From assembly GCF_964355755.1 (NCBI RefSeq), contig NC_092679.1, positions 22,754,432 through 22,818,431 of the forward strand: 64,000 nt of DNA, in the 5' to 3' direction. The notes under the pieces were generated by a model. That model did not search any database. It was not told the DNA's origin and worked only from the letters and a program-made list of their open reading frames with translations. The DNA is from Antedon mediterranea. Its lineage: Eukaryota; Echinodermata; Crinoidea; Comatulida; Antedonidae. Shown piece after piece: positions 54,346 through 64,000 of the stretch. Positions within the stretch are counted from its first letter, which is position 1. The number at the start of each line of letters is the position of its first letter. Position numbers and translations under genes: made by a program.

Positions 54346-55082
54346 AAAAGCTGTTTTCATTTGTATGGTGGTTGATATCGCAATAATAGCTCAATTAAAC
54401 AACGGGGTTATCCTTGTTAATCTTTTCATATCATTGAAAACAAAATCCGTTTTGGGTTGCCGTAACCTATGTAACCTACTTAAAACCATTCATTTAGCGA
54501 CTATTTATTCTCACAACGGTTCTCACCTTTCCTTCTATTTATTTTTAAACTTGCAAAAATTTCTATGTGTATGTATACAGTATATTTATTTATATACTTT
54601 ATTTAAAAAAAATAAAATAAATGTTACAACTTGTGGTCAATGGCCAGATTGCGTGTAATCCATAATACAGACTCTTAAAAATATAAAGAAACACCAATAT
54701 ACAAAATAGGCCTACATAAAAAGATGAAAAAGGAAAAAATACAATGGGATCAGGCATTAAGCAGGTGGATGAAATAGAGGATTGTGTCGTTCAAGTGGGC
54801 AGTTCTGGATGGTAATTTGAATATTTGGTTCCTATTACTGAGCAATCTTCTGTAACTCTATAATTATATACACGACAATTGGCCTGCGTTATGGCAGTCA
54901 CGTGATTTCGATTGATATTTCGATTAGCAAATATCTGATAGATTCACAATGAAGATAGAAACTGGATACTCTTGTTTAGTTTTACTTCAATCAGTCGTGA
55001 ACGTAATACACATTATTACTTAGGGTAGGCTACTAAAAGCCCTCTTGCAATGTCACAATGGTGTAATTGGTGAGCCGTCGTG
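54346..55082. other. Intergenic, nothing recognised
   Basis: AT-rich with no supported gene or repeat. Confidence 0.35.
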
Positions 55083-55196
55083 AACCATGGAGCGAGTGAG
55101 CCACATCGAACCCTTGCCGATGTTATGGCTACGAAATTACGGTTCCACTGCTTTAACTGTTCGGGCCACTCAATCACTCACTCACTTATCAATTTC
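55083..55196 (-). mobile_element. SINE head fragment, inverted
   Basis: On the minus strand GAGTGGCCCGAACAGTTAAAGC (decayed A box), CGTAGCCATAACATCGGCAA and GGGTTCGATGTGGCTCACTC (B box) match the tRNA-like head at 25530-25610. No body follows, so this is a 3'-truncated or recombined copy. Confidence 0.82.
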
Positions 55197-56388
55197 ATGT
55201 ATTTAATCAATGTACTTTTATCTGAGAAGAATGTTGGGAGGTTGTAAGATCTACATATTTCTCAATCTATTTTACCTGTTTCTCTTCATATCACTTTGTA
55301 TTTTTGGTCGTACACAATAATATACAGTGCGCAACTGAAAGGGTCAGTTGGCATACAAAAAAAAACTACCTGAATAGGAAACATAAAAAAAGAACTAAAA
55401 AAGTACATCAATTAAAAATGACCGTCGGGCCACCGTAAGATTCATGGAAATGATTCTCGAACATAATTTCTACCAAAGACGAATAATGTACCAGATGATG
55501 TTGAAGATTAAGATGTTTTAGTGTTGGTATAAAATGCATTTTATTTCTAAAAAGCTGTTTATGTCATATTGCAACTACATTTTTTGGAAATTAGATAGTT
55601 ATTGGTCAGAGGGAATTACTAATCGAATATTAGGCCTTGTCGTAAAAGATTATTCAGCTGATTATGATTTCTGCCCTAGTATTTTACTCCCACGGAATTT
55701 CATCATTGTTGGAAAATGAATGTTATGTTGTTAGCTTAATTGTTGGTACACGATTTGAACGATTTTCAAAACAAAAATATTTCATTGTAAAAATTGTAAG
55801 TGGAACACTACAAAAACACTCCTCCGCTTCAGCATACCATAAATACCTAATATTCAGACTACAATGTATCTTTATTAAGTTTTTCTATCAATCCATTTTC
55901 ATATCACGCAATCCATTTTACAATTTAATAGTTGAATAGTGATGGATAAGTTACAGTGTTTAGAATTTCAATAAACAATCGTTAGGCCTAACTTTGCCGT
56001 CACACTTTTTCAATTTACTGAAAATCTAAACTGAACTTGCTGTCATAATAGTACAAAGACAGTTATTCAATCAAAGAAACGCTCTACTGCACATGAGAAA
56101 TAGACATATTGTGATGTCGGTCGATAAACTTCTGACGACAAGTACAAAATAATCGGCTAAATGCATTCGTACTTGTACAGTATTTACAAAATCTCTGGCT
56201 TGTTACATTAGCATCGAATAAGCAGACAGCAGATACATTATAGATTAATAAAAGTTTAATTATTCATAATTCATCCGTATCGTAACTCATTCCAAAACAC
56301 AGTTTTATTAGCCTAATTTCTCATTATAACTTAAACTAGCAGAAATATTGTTTGAGAAACATGTGCACATATATGTAATATGAAATTG
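55197..56388. other. Intergenic, nothing recognised
   Basis: AT-rich. Two overlapping open frames (55534-55939) have no signal, domain or repeat signature that would support a gene. Confidence 0.35.
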
Positions 56389-56468
56389 TTAGTCATTAGC
56401 CTCGCAGTCCATATCGCCGATCTTTTCGACAATTGTTTCTCCCAAAGCGTCACCTCGCAAGTTTTCAA
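56389..56468 (-). pseudogene. Cystatin-like copy E, orphan frameshifted last exon
   Basis: The acceptor ATACAG is followed by LKTCEVTLWEKQ, the exon 3 start of the family (Cys-x-V-x-LW). The expected cysteine-containing end (MDCEAND, stop at 56389) is in another frame: the exon is 80 nt to that stop, not a multiple of three. Upstream exons were not found in 56.6-57.1 kb, where only a 33-bp duplication is visible. Probably a relic at the right edge of the cluster. Confidence 0.65.
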
Positions 56469-59400
56469 CTGTATTACAAAAGAAAACACCAATATTTTAA
56501 CAGTTTTTTTAAAAAAGTTTATATAAAATAGGATTTATAGTCACGATTAGCATTGAATGGAACAGTAAAGCAATGGCGTGACATTTGTGAACTAATAGCT
56601 TAATTATTCATTATTCGGGCCTTTTAACACCTCTGTACCAACATTAACATTTATTACCTAAGATGGTTGTAATCAATTCGTGCCTTGTTTAATGACTGAA
56701 ATAATGAGTTGTCACCGACATACCGATGTTTACCATTATAGCTGCCAATGTGTATGTTTATTATAGCGCTCTCTATGGTCTGGTGTATTATTATAGCGCT
56801 CTCTATGGTCTGGTGTATTATTATAGCGCGCGCAAACGTTAACTTTACGCTATTTCCCAACATTCAACGCGCAAGCAGAATAATGTTAAGAAAGAAAAAT
56901 AGCAGAAATTTAATTATTCTTCTATGTTTCGATACTCGTTTTCTCGACGCACATATAACTCAGTTTTTTGTAACATACTTGCGCACGCGCAAATCAATTT
57001 GTTTACAAAGTTAGCGGAGCTTCCGAGTTTTATGTTAGGGCTCATGTGAAACCTCCCTACTGATAATTATATTAATGATAATCTTGTTATATTATTTAAA
57101 CCATCAGTCAAACACAGATAAACAAGATGATCTTAGTGGTAAGGATGGCGGTATATTGCTTATGATAGGCCTTAATAGCTCGATCGACACAAGTAATAGA
57201 AACGTATAATAAGCATATTGATGCAAAGATTCTTTAATCGATAAAACCCATTTTTGTTCATCCAAATAATGTTGGTTGATGGTATTTAGAGTAGCCATTA
57301 TTAGGAAATATTTCCTAAGAATGCTCAAATACCATGCCTATATTCCCACAATCACGGGCCCTGAAATGGCCTACTGTTACTAAAATATCTCAATAAATTG
57401 TAGGCTACTGTAAAACTTAATAAACTTCAGAGGGATAGTTTATTTCGCCTATTCTGAATAGAAGAAACAATTTGAAGATAATACAGTAACACCACGGATA
57501 TATAATTTCCTTTCCTATCACAATTGTCTAAAATGTCTAATATTCTCAACACCACCCCCACCCCCAACCCATTATTCGCATATATCAGTTCATAAATATG
57601 GTAGCTTCATATTTAACTAGGTATTTGCACCTCACTGAGGTGATGATGCAACCTTTCAGAAATGCATTCAATGCACCAAAGAACGGACTAGGCATATACG
57701 TATCCCACCATTCACGGGAAACCCCATTTATCTTGTGCCCGCACCTGGGCTCTTACGAAGTTTAACATTTTAAAACTTGCACTTACTGAGAAGGATTTGC
57801 TCGCTTTTTGTGCTAGGGTAAAAGTTACTTTCGATCGTCTGGGATGGAAGGACAGTGTCAATAAAAAAAGGCCAGTGCTTGGCTAGGCCTACCCTACATT
57901 AAGTGACAACAAACTGTGCGATTCAGTGATGACGGTACGGCCTACCATTTAAATGAATCTGCTACGGTTTTCTGATTAATAACTGTACCTATGTTTTCTT
58001 CTAAAGTGAGCGGGCCCACCTTGCGTTGAATAAGTAAATTTAACACTCAAGTGTATGTGTGCCATAATGGAGAGTTCAGTTTTCATTTTCACATGTTTTT
58101 ACCATGTGACATGAATATAATACAACCATCATAAAGGAAGCCCAACTAAAAAATCAAGTAGCACTTCTTATTTTATAATATTTGTCCTTACATTCAATTA
58201 AGGACCTGCCTTATGCATTTATTATAATTATATAATATATTTGTTTCAATAGTATTTAAACAACTTTATCAAAAAAATGTAAAAATAAGGAAATAGTTCC
58301 TTCCCATAAAACCCAAATACGATCACATGAATTGACTCACTGGAACATAATAATGTTAAATACTATATACATTTACATTTTAACTGAAACTTATTAAAAA
58401 CTGTAATTAAAGAATTTAAGGATGTTTATTAAAAGAAATCATATTGCACAGGAAGTAGTCTTAAACAATATTCAGTATAAATTATTTTTAAAAATACGTA
58501 AATTCCCAAACAAACTAAAAAATGTTGATTCTTTCATAGTTTTTTTATGTTAATACAAAAATGTGTTTATAGAATTCTATTAAAATTATTGATATTGCTA
58601 ATCAACAAAATATCAATCAATACCAATGGATATCCATTATTTTTATTGATTACGATTGATCATCATAATTACTGATTTTCTATTAGATTATTTGTGTACA
58701 CTGTCTAATCAAATTAAACTTTATTTCTACAATAATAACATAATGAAAGAGGTATCTGGAAATTCTCATCTCATTATTATATTAATATATTCGTTTGACA
58801 GTAACTATTTTTAAACTGCTGAACAATTGTTTTTGTAAGGTTTAATGCATAGTAATTAAGAAAAACAAACACATCAAACTATGGTAATGAATCAGGATGT
58901 ACAATATTGAATTATCAACCAATTATAATAACCAATTATCTGGAAAACAGTCATAATCAAAACCGGAAACACATTATCAAAAGTCTTTGTACTGTGTTTA
59001 CTTTTATACAATTGGCATATATTTATTTATTTTTCTTTCATTTTTTTAGTACGGTTCAAACATTTAAACTTTTATTAGTTTTACTGTGTCATTTATAAAT
59101 AATAGTACATTTAAGTTTGTTATAACTCTAGATAATTCCTTCATTTCACTCTTGTTGTTCATAATTGTCCTTTGCAGCTTGTTCTAGTCAAGGTATTCGA
59201 TCGACTTCAAGGTATAACGTATACTAAAACACCTTACAATTTCACTATAAGAATTCTTTACATCAATTGTAAATGTAAAATAATGCATACCGTTGTATTA
59301 TTGCATGATGATTACAATGTAAATTGTTTATATTATGGTATACATTTCATCATATTCAGTATCTACATATTATGACACAACTCTACTTAACTGTTCTGTC

Positions 59401-60570
59401 CTTTGAAAATGTCCTCATACATGCATTATGTGTATGTAAATGTTAAATTATATGGGTATTCTCATATTTTCTTCTATGAGTTTAGTTTGGCCATGGACAC
59501 AAGAGAGAAGGACTTACATTGGGCTTAGATGTTGCTATATTATTAACTAAAGCCTTCTTACCTGCTGCGCATGCGTCGTTGGATTGACGTAAATTTACTT
59601 TATGAATTTTGCGAAAAAATATGATTCAAATTTAAAAATTACATATTTTGATAATATTCTCAGTCGTCAGAAAATGAACTTTTCATTGTCCAATTTTGAC
59701 CAAATAAAAATTGACAATGTATTTTCAATTCACATGCATGTCAATAAAGCAACTATACTTCCCAAATAAAGAAGCGACATGGTGTTCAAAGAGACTTGTT
59801 TGATTGGCTGAGAACAGTGCATTAGCATAGGCTAGCGGATCGGAATGATCTTTGATCTTACCGACGATGCACGTCCTCTACAATTACAACTTTTCATGAC
59901 ATCTGATTTTATAAAGTATAAAGCTTACATTTCGTCCTCAACCCATCTTTCCTCTTTCCACAAAAATAGTAATAATAATTTAGTTCAAAAATTAAAACTC
60001 TTTTTCTAATTTGTTAAGATATATTTGGGTAATGATACCGGAACAAACAAGAGAATGTGAACATGACACTGTACTAGCGACAGTTGAATACAGTCCCAGC
60101 GGCAGAAAGTTCATATTTTAAGTAAGTATACGTACAATACATTATTGAATCTAAAAAAATCAATCTCAATTCGAAAACTGCGTGGTAATGTCTAATTTAC
60201 AGAGGATACAACAAGACACCATGCATAAATCAGCAATCGTGTCACTGAAAAGGACCACTAAGCTACATCATGGTTGACGCTAATGGAATACATGTTTTAT
60301 AGCATTATAAGAGAAGATAGCAAGTCAAATTCTGAAATTATCTAGGCCTGAAGCGAAGTAGTATTAATAAAATGAAAATTGCTTCAGCCCGGCAACGAAC
60401 TTCACGGCTTCACTACCTGTGCTTACGGGTAGGGAGACGTTGGCGATACCGTCTGAATTGGACTCATTTTTCATACAGATTTTAGTTTGGGTTTGAATGT
60501 AATTGCGCATGCTTGTGCTGGTAAGATCTGAAAGCTATCTAATATCTTTCCAAACATTTTCCAGCATGAC
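56469..60570. other. Gene-free interval between cystatins and TMEM151
   Basis: No gene recognised. Contains a two-copy 33-bp duplication (ATTATAGCGCTCTCTATGGT, about 56760-56830). Motifs such as TGCGCATGC (59565) could bind NRF1-like factors, but nothing supports a promoter call. Confidence 0.35.
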
Positions 60571-61145
60571 TAATACCCCTTTCACACCAAAACTCCGGAG
60601 TGTCTCCGGAGACACCCCGGGGTTTATGACCATTCAAAACGTCGAGAAACTCCGGAGATACCCCTTTCACACCAACCTAGCAACACCGGGGTTTATAAAA
60701 TAAAATTGTAAATGTCGCCCTCTATTTTGTTTGTTTACATCGTTGCAACGATCATTAGAATAATTTTAATTAACAATATTTTTAATTTAATAATTACTTT
60801 CAAAAGTCTCAGAAGTAATATAATATTTTATTGATACTACTTATTATTTTTTAAACCCGCTATATATTTTGTACAAATATTTAAAGTATTTAAATAAAAC
60901 TAAAGCAATGAGTGATCGTGTGAGGATGACCTTTTGACCCGAAACACTCCGGAGTTTGATGTTGGTACCTTTCACACCAAAACACCGGGGTGTCCCCGCA
61001 GTTCGCTCTCCGGAGAATGTTCAGCTGTTCAACCCCGCAGTTTTAAACTCCGGAGTTGCTTGATTTTACCTTTCACACCAAACAGCGGGACGTCAACTCC
61101 GGGGTGTCTCCGGAGTGTTTTGCTTTTGGTGTGAAAGGGGTATAA
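60571..61145. mobile_element. PIF/Harbinger-type MITE next to the TMEM151 stop
   Basis: The left end TACCCCTTTCACACCAAAA (60574) is repeated exactly, inverted, at the right end (TTTTGGTGTGAAAGGGGTA, to 61142). Flanking TAA at 60571-60573 and 61143-61145 is a 3-bp target duplication; TWA duplications are typical of PIF/Harbinger. The 569-bp element has internal TTTCACACCAA and CTCCGGAG subrepeats and no transposase. It lies 30 bp beyond the TMEM151 stop, so it probably forms part of that gene's 3' UTR. Confidence 0.85.
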
Positions 61146-61171
61146 GGAACAAACTACTGTGTTTACTGTTA

Positions 61172-62890
61172 TTATAAAGTTGTTTCAACGTTGTTAGTAC
61201 TATCCTTTGGATCATTATGTGAAAATGATGTAGAACCCGAAGCACCATCAGTAGAATCACTAGGAGACAATAACTCTCCAGTCGGCTGCAACATGTTCAT
61301 AGCTACGTCGTAGCAAGGGGGTGGAGAAGCATGGATGACTGTTGGGAATTCTTGACTATCAATTGGAAGCGTTGTAGGACGGGCAATTGTTATCGACGGC
61401 GCGTTTTCACTATCAGTATTTAAATCTGTCGACAGCAATGAAAGACTCTCGTGGTGCTGGTTACGCTTATTTCCACGCCTTTTGGTCCGTACTGAATTGC
61501 GCTGCAACCTACGATCATTGTCGTCAATTGGAGAAGTTAATTTACATAGCTGCGTGTCAGAAAATGTCTTTCGCTTCACTTTGGAAAGCTTTCGTTTCCC
61601 TTCGTCATCGGTTGATATAAAAGCCCCGAGTGTGTTGTAAATGAAGGATGAAATGTCTCTAGTGAGACGCCTATTTGCGCTAATATCCTGACTCCCACCG
61701 TCATGTAAACTTAGATGCCCCTGTGAGGAGCGGAAGATTTGTCCATTCAATGTTGTGCTTCCGTAAGAGTTATTATTGCCCATAGCATACGCAGACGTTG
61801 ATCGAACATTTCGTATAGACCGCGTTCGCCCATTGGCATTAGTGGCTCCACGGCCGCCGTTCACAGCTTCCATGAGCAAAGCCTCCGAGTAGCTAGGAAT
61901 CACGTGTTTATTGTTTCTTATCGTCTGCTCCATACTAGTTTCGCTACTTACAGTAATATCGCGTGGTATAGTTCGGTTTCTTCCTGGTCTTAACCGATCA
62001 TTTGGATAAGTAAAGGCAAAGTTAGTTCCAAAAATCTTCTCTACCTGGTAGTGCACATGCGCAATTTTGTATTCTATCCATACGCGATATGGCCAAGATA
62101 GTAATGTTAATGAAAGTACCCAATAAACGCAAAGGTTGAAATACCAAGGAAGCTTATCTGAATAAGCATACGAAACGGTTTCATCACTAAAATCAATATC
62201 TGTTAAACTTAATCCTTCTCTTGTTTCCATATATTCATCCCTTCCGTCATTATCATTAAAGAATCGGAATCTTTGAGAAAGGTACTCGTTTTCCGCCTGT
62301 ACATTCGCGAAGATAAACGTTTTTGAAAATACAACCTGTGTCATACAATGTTCTTCCAAGCCCGCCAAATTTTTGGAAACATCTTTTACTCCAATATCGC
62401 TAAAATCAAACGCACTGGCCGCAGAGTGGGTGTTTATCCGTTCAATGTATTCTTGTGTGCTAGTGTACGAATCGCCATAGCGATACCGTGTAACATGGCG
62501 CGTGTGGCGGGCGTAGTGATACGAAATCGCCCGCCACCACACGACGGGATACGCTTCACGCATTTGAGTAATTCGTTCGTATACAACGTCGATCTTTTCG
62601 CGGTATTGTAATGCCATGCGTACGTCGCAATACCAGCACTCCACAAAATACACAAGGTATAAAAGAACCAGGAAAGCTATTGGTATGTAAAGATATCCGT
62701 CTTCACACGGGCTACCCCATTCATCATGAGGCCTTCCAGTGATCTCGTCTGTCATGATGTAGTTGACGAGTTTGGTTTCGCACCAGCCTACGACAGCAAT
62801 GCTGCCGCCCATTAGAGCAGTCAGGATCAGACATTTCCAATGTGTCTCCCGTCTCAACGATGAACAACATCCGTTCTTAGAGGGAGATTG
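61172..62890 (-). CDS. TMEM151: TMEM151-family transmembrane protein (last exon; first exon not found)
   Basis: Homologue of TMEM151A/B, multi-pass membrane proteins of unclear molecular function. The exon starts at 62890 after a good acceptor (CTTTATGTCTTTCAG) with QSPSKNGCCSSL, then RRETHWKCLILTALMGG (TM1), DGYLYIPIAFLVLLYLVYFV (TM2), VVWWRAISYHYARHTRHVTR, RYGDSYTSTQEY, VKDVSKNL, REGLSLTDIDF, a third hydrophobic segment (LPWYFNLCVYWVLSLTLL) and AHVHYQVEKIFG. The tail keeps the family motifs HVIPSYSEALLMEAV and PPCYDVAMN within a long Ser/Thr- and Arg-rich region. 572 codons from the acceptor. The frame stays open to 63022, but those 44 codons are AT-rich, hydrophobic and lie upstream of the acceptor, so I treat them as intron; vertebrate genes split the coding region just before this point. 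The first exon should lie further right, probably outside the window. Confidence 0.92.
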   Translation of the reverse strand, partial: QSPSKNGCCSSLRRETHWKCLILTALMGGSIAVVGWCETKLVNYIMTDEITGRPHDEWGSPCEDGYLYIPIAFLVLLYLVYFVECWYCDVRMALQYREKIDVVYERITQMREAYPVVWWRAISYHYARHTRHVTRYRYGDSYTSTQEYIERINTHSAASAFDFSDIGVKDVSKNLAGLEEHCMTQVVFSKTFIFANVQAENEYLSQRFRFFNDNDGRDEYMETREGLSLTDIDFSDETVSYAYSDKLPWYFNLCVYWVLSLTLLSWPYRVWIEYKIAHVHYQVEKIFGTNFAFTYPNDRLRPGRNRTIPRDITVSSETSMEQTIRNNKHVIPSYSEALLMEAVNGGRGATNANGRTRSIRNVRSTSAYAMGNNNSYGSTTLNGQIFRSSQGHLSLHDGGSQDISANRRLTRDISSFIYNTLGAFISTDDEGKRKLSKVKRKTFSDTQLCKLTSPIDDNDRRLQRNSVRTKRRGNKRNQHHESLSLLSTDLNTDSENAPSITIARPTTLPIDSQEFPTVIHASPPPCYDVAMNMLQPTGELLSPSDSTDGASGSTSFSHNDPKDSTNNVETTL

Positions 62891-64000
62891 CTGAAAGACA
62901 TAAAGTGGTATACAAACGTAACTATTCAATAGCTTTAAAACAATTTTTACCAGACAATAAACCAATAGCGGCTTAACAAACACAAAAACAAGATATCGAC
63001 GATTATATAGAGCACTGCGCAAGATAGTTAACTGTTGCTAGGTCCGTCCCATTCTACAACACTATACGCTCCCTGCAACCATCTGGGTGTTTTGTCCACC
63101 CGAGTGGCGTCAAAGTTGTTTATCTTGGTTGTACCCAGTCATACTGATCGTTTGGCGGGAATACTAGTTGTCTGGTAGCATTTTATATAATGTTGTCAGG
63201 AAGAATAAAGGAAGGAACATCTACGGTATCATTTTTGTGAAAGAAACAAAATTGCATGCCTAAACTGAATACTGTATATTATACATTTTATGCCTACACT
63301 GAATATATTATACAGTTGCCTTAATAGGGCCTAATAGCTTTCTATGCAGCGATTAAATTTAATATTCAAATCTCACACAGTGAAAATGTAAATTACAACT
63401 ATGGGAAAGAAAGTCAGAAAAGGGCAAATTAAAGTCAAATTATCAGTTTTGACAGATGCTTTGTTATTTTCCAATCAAGAGTACGATCAAAGTCCATCTT
63501 CGTTGATAACATTAGGATTACCATCTAGTTAGTCATGATTTCTAACAGCACGGTTGCTATGGGTTACTATACGCCTCTATCAAGCTTTTTTTTATGGTTT
63601 AATGATCTATTTATTTATAAATGCACTACATCAAACAAAAATACGAAGTGTTTAAATGAGGTTAAATTCTTAAATCTGTTCCTCTTAGCAATGATATATT
63701 AATCAGTGGCCATGGAGAATCACTACTTAATTTATGCCATTTTCAATTCAACTATTTCGGTTTATTGCTTTCTCGTTCTATTTTTTAAAATGTCTAATTA
63801 ATTATAAGTGTCACGTGTTGTCATTTCTCCATAATGTATATACCGCAGATACATTTATTTTGCCGTGAATATATAATTAAAATTGACCCATAATGCATTG
63901 CTTAAATAAATTTATTTGGTAGAAACCACGCCGTTAGCAATCTTGTGACAAACGGAAGGGAGCCCTCTATAGGTAAAGAAAGAAATTGGGAAAGGGAATT
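62891..64000. other. Probable TMEM151 intron 1 / upstream flank
   Basis: AT-rich. No first coding exon (expected short, ending in a phase-0 donor) could be identified on the minus strand. Nothing else recognised. Confidence 0.4.

Noticed and set aside
55534-55939. Two overlapping hypothetical frames
   Set aside because: No signal peptide, domain, splice structure or Kozak context to separate them from chance in AT-rich DNA.
56654-56863. Upstream exons of cystatin copy E
   Set aside because: The frame here lacks a signal peptide, the QxVxG split and usable splice sites; it spans a simple 33-bp duplication.
62891-63022. 44-residue N-terminal extension of TMEM151 starting at 63022
   Set aside because: Lies upstream of a good splice acceptor, is AT-rich, and vertebrate homologues have an exon boundary at this point.

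Overview
This is a eukaryotic (metazoan) genomic window: genes are split by short AT-rich introns with GT/AG borders, and most of the DNA between them is tandem repeat or transposable element. Gene content, the frequent palindromic AGGCCTA motif and a tRNA-derived SINE suggest a marine invertebrate deuterostome, probably an echinoderm. That taxonomic call is inference.

Layout. (1) About 1.4-1.7 kb, minus strand: first exon of a TWIK-type two-pore potassium channel; the rest lies off the left edge. Its 5' splice site has been amplified into a 34-bp tandem repeat. (2) 2.6-3.4 kb: 23-bp minisatellite. (3) 4.6-13.3 kb, plus strand: complete 19-exon VPS39 (HOPS tethering complex; 882 codons plus stop, every exon joins in frame), with a piggyBac-like MITE in its last intron. 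(4) 15.9-20.0 kb, plus strand: complete 4-exon WDR20 (activator of USP12/USP46 deubiquitinases; 558 codons). (5) 20.4-30.0 kb: gene-free repeat region holding a 17-copy 57-bp minisatellite, a 35-bp array, a SINE inside a minisatellite, and a 3.6-kb satellite of nested palindromes with a higher-order repeat. (6) 30.2-56.5 kb, minus strand: tandem cluster of secreted type-2 cystatin-like protease inhibitors, here named F, A, B, C, D, E from left to right. A, C and D have complete three-exon structures; F lacks a recognisable middle exon; B is frameshifted; E is a lone broken last exon. (7) 32.9-42.5 kb: a 9.6-kb Ty3/gypsy LTR retrotransposon with an extra inverted LTR at its left end, inserted as one unit into the last codons of cystatin A. 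(8) 47.4-48.75 kb: internally deleted LINE. (9) 60.6-61.1 kb: Harbinger-type MITE just beyond the stop of a TMEM151-family membrane protein gene (minus strand, 61.2-62.9 kb; first exon not found).

The single-copy genes are unrelated housekeeping or neuronal genes. The dynamic part is the cystatin cluster: paralogues share a nearly identical upstream block while their first exons have diverged strongly, some copies are dying, and one has had its stop codon replaced by retrotransposon sequence. No bacterial gene, CRISPR array or operon is present.
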